Below the pieces are notes generated by a model. It ran no database searches. It was not told where the DNA came from and saw nothing but the letters and a program-made list of their open reading frames with translations. Shown piece by piece: positions 7,060-8,597 of a DNA stretch of 8,597 bases. The DNA lies in NCBI GenBank assembly GCA_015522385.1, contig WAMJ01000056.1, forward strand, positions 1 through 8,597, read 5' to 3'. Made by a program: the position numbers and the translations under genes. This DNA is from Candidatus Heimdallarchaeota archaeon (GTDB taxonomy: Archaea > Asgardarchaeota > Heimdallarchaeia > Heimdallarchaeales > Kariarchaeaceae). The first letter of the stretch is position 1; each line of letters opens with the position of its first letter.

Positions 7060-7737
7060 ATGATTCATCAAGTTCTTGTGATTAGCCCAGAGGGTCTATG
7101 CCTTGTGGACAGAACTTACGATGAAAACTCGATCGACCCATTTCTTGTGTCGGGCTTTCTAGCTGCCGTCCTCCCAAGGATGGAAGAATTCGGTTTCACC
7201 CTAGATTCCATGATGGGTGAGCTACACTCTGATAAGAATTCACACCTCAGCGTTCTGATGCACAATGGGCTTATTTACGCAGGGATTGCCTCAATAAGTG
7301 TAACAAGGGATGAGCTTAATTTACTTCTTTCCTCCCTCTCCAAGGAGATATCCGCATACCTCAGTGAGATCCCTGACTTCCACTCAATGACGCAGGACCA
7401 GTTGGCAAATCTAGAAGACCAGATTGATATTACCGTGAGCCAAGAGGGTATTCCCTCTATTTCTGATGGTGAAGGACTGGGTATTCTCCCAATTCTTGAG
7501 AAGGTTTATGCAGGCAAGATGAAACCAGACAAGGCAGCAAAAACCATCCTAAAGTCTATCGAGAAACACAAGAAAACGAAAAACCTTGAGACCATCAAGC
7601 ACTCTCTCAAATTGCTCGATCCACTCTTTCCACCGACAAAAGGGAGCAAGATGGATCCAATTCAGGTGGTTATTCAGGCGACCTACAAGGGTGTCTCCAA
7701 GATGACCGTCCGGATGGACAAGGCTATGAGTTTCTGA
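7060..7737 (+). CDS. Longin/roadblock-like domain protein, likely small-GTPase-associated
   Basis: A soluble protein of 225 residues with no signal peptide or membrane helix. Residues 1-105 have the pattern of a longin- or roadblock-like fold: a starting beta hairpin with a tight turn (VLVISPEGLCLVDRTY), a helix with the characteristic FLVSGFLAAVLPRMEEFG stretch, three strands (LDSMMGEL, SHLSVLMHNG, LIYAGIAS), then a long helix (DELNLLLSSLSKEISAYL). Such proteins are numerous in Asgard archaea and in eukaryotes often bind small GTPases or vesicle-trafficking complexes. Residues 106-225 carry no recognised domain; they look mainly helical, with a lysine-rich helix (about 155-175). No GTPase gene is present in the window. 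Its stop is only 14 bp from the stop of the convergent kinase-like gene. The fold call rests on pattern similarity; the partner and process are inferred. Confidence 0.65.
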   Translation: MIHQVLVISPEGLCLVDRTYDENSIDPFLVSGFLAAVLPRMEEFGFTLDSMMGELHSDKNSHLSVLMHNGLIYAGIASISVTRDELNLLLSSLSKEISAYLSEIPDFHSMTQDQLANLEDQIDITVSQEGIPSISDGEGLGILPILEKVYAGKMKPDKAAKTILKSIEKHKKTKNLETIKHSLKLLDPLFPPTKGSKMDPIQVVIQATYKGVSKMTVRMDKAMSF

Positions 7738-7760
7738 TATCACAGATGTTATTAAATAAT
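7735..7760. terminator. AT-rich convergent 3' junction, possible bidirectional termination region
   Basis: The 14-bp gap between the two convergent stop codons and its edges contains TGATATCA (7735-7742, including the stop of the longin-like gene) and the inverted repeat TTATTAAATAA (7749-7759, including the stop of the kinase-like gene). It is AT-rich but has no long T-run on either strand, so termination here is plausible but weakly supported. Confidence 0.2.
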
Positions 7761-8597
7761 TGAGTAACTGTCCTCGATCAGGTGCCAATAGTGGTCCTCG
7801 GGGATTTCATTGACTCTGTTGAGAAAGCTTACTCCCTCCTCGTATCCCTTAATATTATCACCATTGTCTGACACTCCTTGCGTGTTTCCGTCATGTATTC
7901 TCTTCGAGAAAAGCATGATCTGGAGGAAGGCTCTTGTCTTCAGAAAGAAGCGAAGGTGCTTGATCTCCTTTCTTCTCACGGGAGCTGTGTCGAGGTATGT
8001 GAGTAAAAATCCTCTTGTGACTTTCTCGACCTCCTTGTGGTAGAGATTAGCGAACATCATGAAGGTGGCGAGATCGTAGAGGTAGTACCCGAAATGAGCT
8101 CCAAAGAAGTTTGTGAAGCCTGAGATCTGTCCGTCCATGTGCAGGATATTTGCCCGTGGTCCAAGGTTCCCGTGAATGACACCCTTCGTCAACTTCTTCC
8201 TCGGAAGGTGCTTGTAATCGTCCTTCCACGTCTCGAACTGGGTTCTTATCTCCTCATCTTGGGGTAGCTGCAACCACATAGGATTGACATTCATGATCTC
8301 TTTCAGCAGGGCGTCTGGATCTGTAAACCCCTCTCTAGTAATCTTCCATGTGCGTTTATCAGCTTCGTACAGTGTCCTGTGGAGAACTCCAAAGAGCTGA
8401 GTAAAACCCGTAAGATTCTGGAAGAAGGTCTTCGTATCTATGTCTTCACTTCCCTCAATGAAGGTCTGGAGGACGTAAGTACTTCCCTCATGGCTAACCC
8501 AGAACTTCTTCTCACGGGTCATAATTGAGGCTGGGACATTGAGTCCTACCTCGTAGAGGTAGTTGTGCACCCTGGAGCCGTCGTTCAAGACCTCCTC
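7752..8597 (-). CDS. Aminoglycoside/choline phosphotransferase-fold protein, probable pseudokinase, 5' end outside window
   Basis: The C-terminal part of an APH/choline-kinase-like protein (phosphotransferase enzyme family). Readable landmarks, numbered from the TTG at 8588, are: GLNVPASIMTREKKFWVS and TYVLQTFIEGSED, matching the end of the N-lobe and the hinge; HGNLGPRANIL (139-149) at the catalytic loop; and GQISGFTNFF (153-162) followed by YDLATFM at the metal-binding loop. Active members have HGD and a D in the second loop; here both aspartates are asparagine (N141 and N160), and the catalytic loop seems one residue longer. Catalysis is therefore doubtful. The frame stays open through 8597 (GAG GAG GTC precede the TTG), and the nucleotide-binding strands of the N-lobe are absent. 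The true start therefore almost certainly lies beyond the window and the TTG is not the start. The substrate cannot be told; an atypical active kinase remains possible. Confidence 0.75.
   Translation of the reverse strand, partial: EEVLNDGSRVHNYLYEVGLNVPASIMTREKKFWVSHEGSTYVLQTFIEGSEDIDTKTFFQNLTGFTQLFGVLHRTLYEADKRTWKITREGFTDPDALLKEIMNVNPMWLQLPQDEEIRTQFETWKDDYKHLPRKKLTKGVIHGNLGPRANILHMDGQISGFTNFFGAHFGYYLYDLATFMMFANLYHKEVEKVTRGFLLTYLDTAPVRRKEIKHLRFFLKTRAFLQIMLFSKRIHDGNTQGVSDNGDNIKGYEEGVSFLNRVNEIPEDHYWHLIEDSYSII

Noticed and set aside
7549..7788. Minus-strand frame across the convergent junction
   Set aside because: It overlaps the ends of two well-supported genes and has no recognisable protein features.
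7810..8229. Short frames on both strands inside the kinase-like gene
   Set aside because: The APH-fold landmarks lie in the long minus-strand frame; these short frames are shadows.

Overview
The window most likely comes from an archaeon, and probably from an Asgard archaeon. Three things point this way. Each gene with a visible 5' end has a TATA-like box about 25-28 bp before its ATG and no clear Shine-Dalgarno sequence, which suits leaderless archaeal transcription. One gene encodes a small protein that looks like the longin/roadblock-type proteins abundant in Asgard genomes. The largest gene has a domain plan that resembles eukaryotic TRANK1-like helicases. The moderate GC content by eye would suit Thorarchaeia-like lineages better than AT-rich Lokiarchaeia. 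This placement is inference: there is no rRNA or other marker gene here.

Layout: (1) a small three-helix membrane protein on the minus strand (15-326); (2) a divergent intergenic region of about 295 bp with three evenly spaced ATCGA(T/A)T boxes, a 12-bp palindrome and the promoters for both flanking genes; (3) a giant plus-strand gene (622-6204, 1860 aa) encoding two OB-folds, a RelE-like domain, a complete UvrD/Rep superfamily 1 helicase core, a solenoid of about 900 residues made of TPR-like repeats, and a lysine-rich tail; (4) a plus-strand protein with about seven membrane helices (6282-6989); (5) a plus-strand longin-like protein (7060-7737); (6) a convergent minus-strand gene of the aminoglycoside/choline phosphotransferase fold. 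This last gene ends 14 bp after the previous stop codon and runs off the right edge of the window. Both of its catalytic aspartates read as asparagine, so it is probably a pseudokinase.

No pathway can be assembled with confidence. The giant protein looks like an ATP-driven nucleic-acid motor (OB-folds and helicase) built onto a large protein-interaction scaffold. The 7TM protein and the longin-like protein could belong to a membrane or small-GTPase signalling module, but each plus-strand gene appears to have its own promoter, so they need not be one operon. I see no tRNA, rRNA, CRISPR array or insertion sequence.
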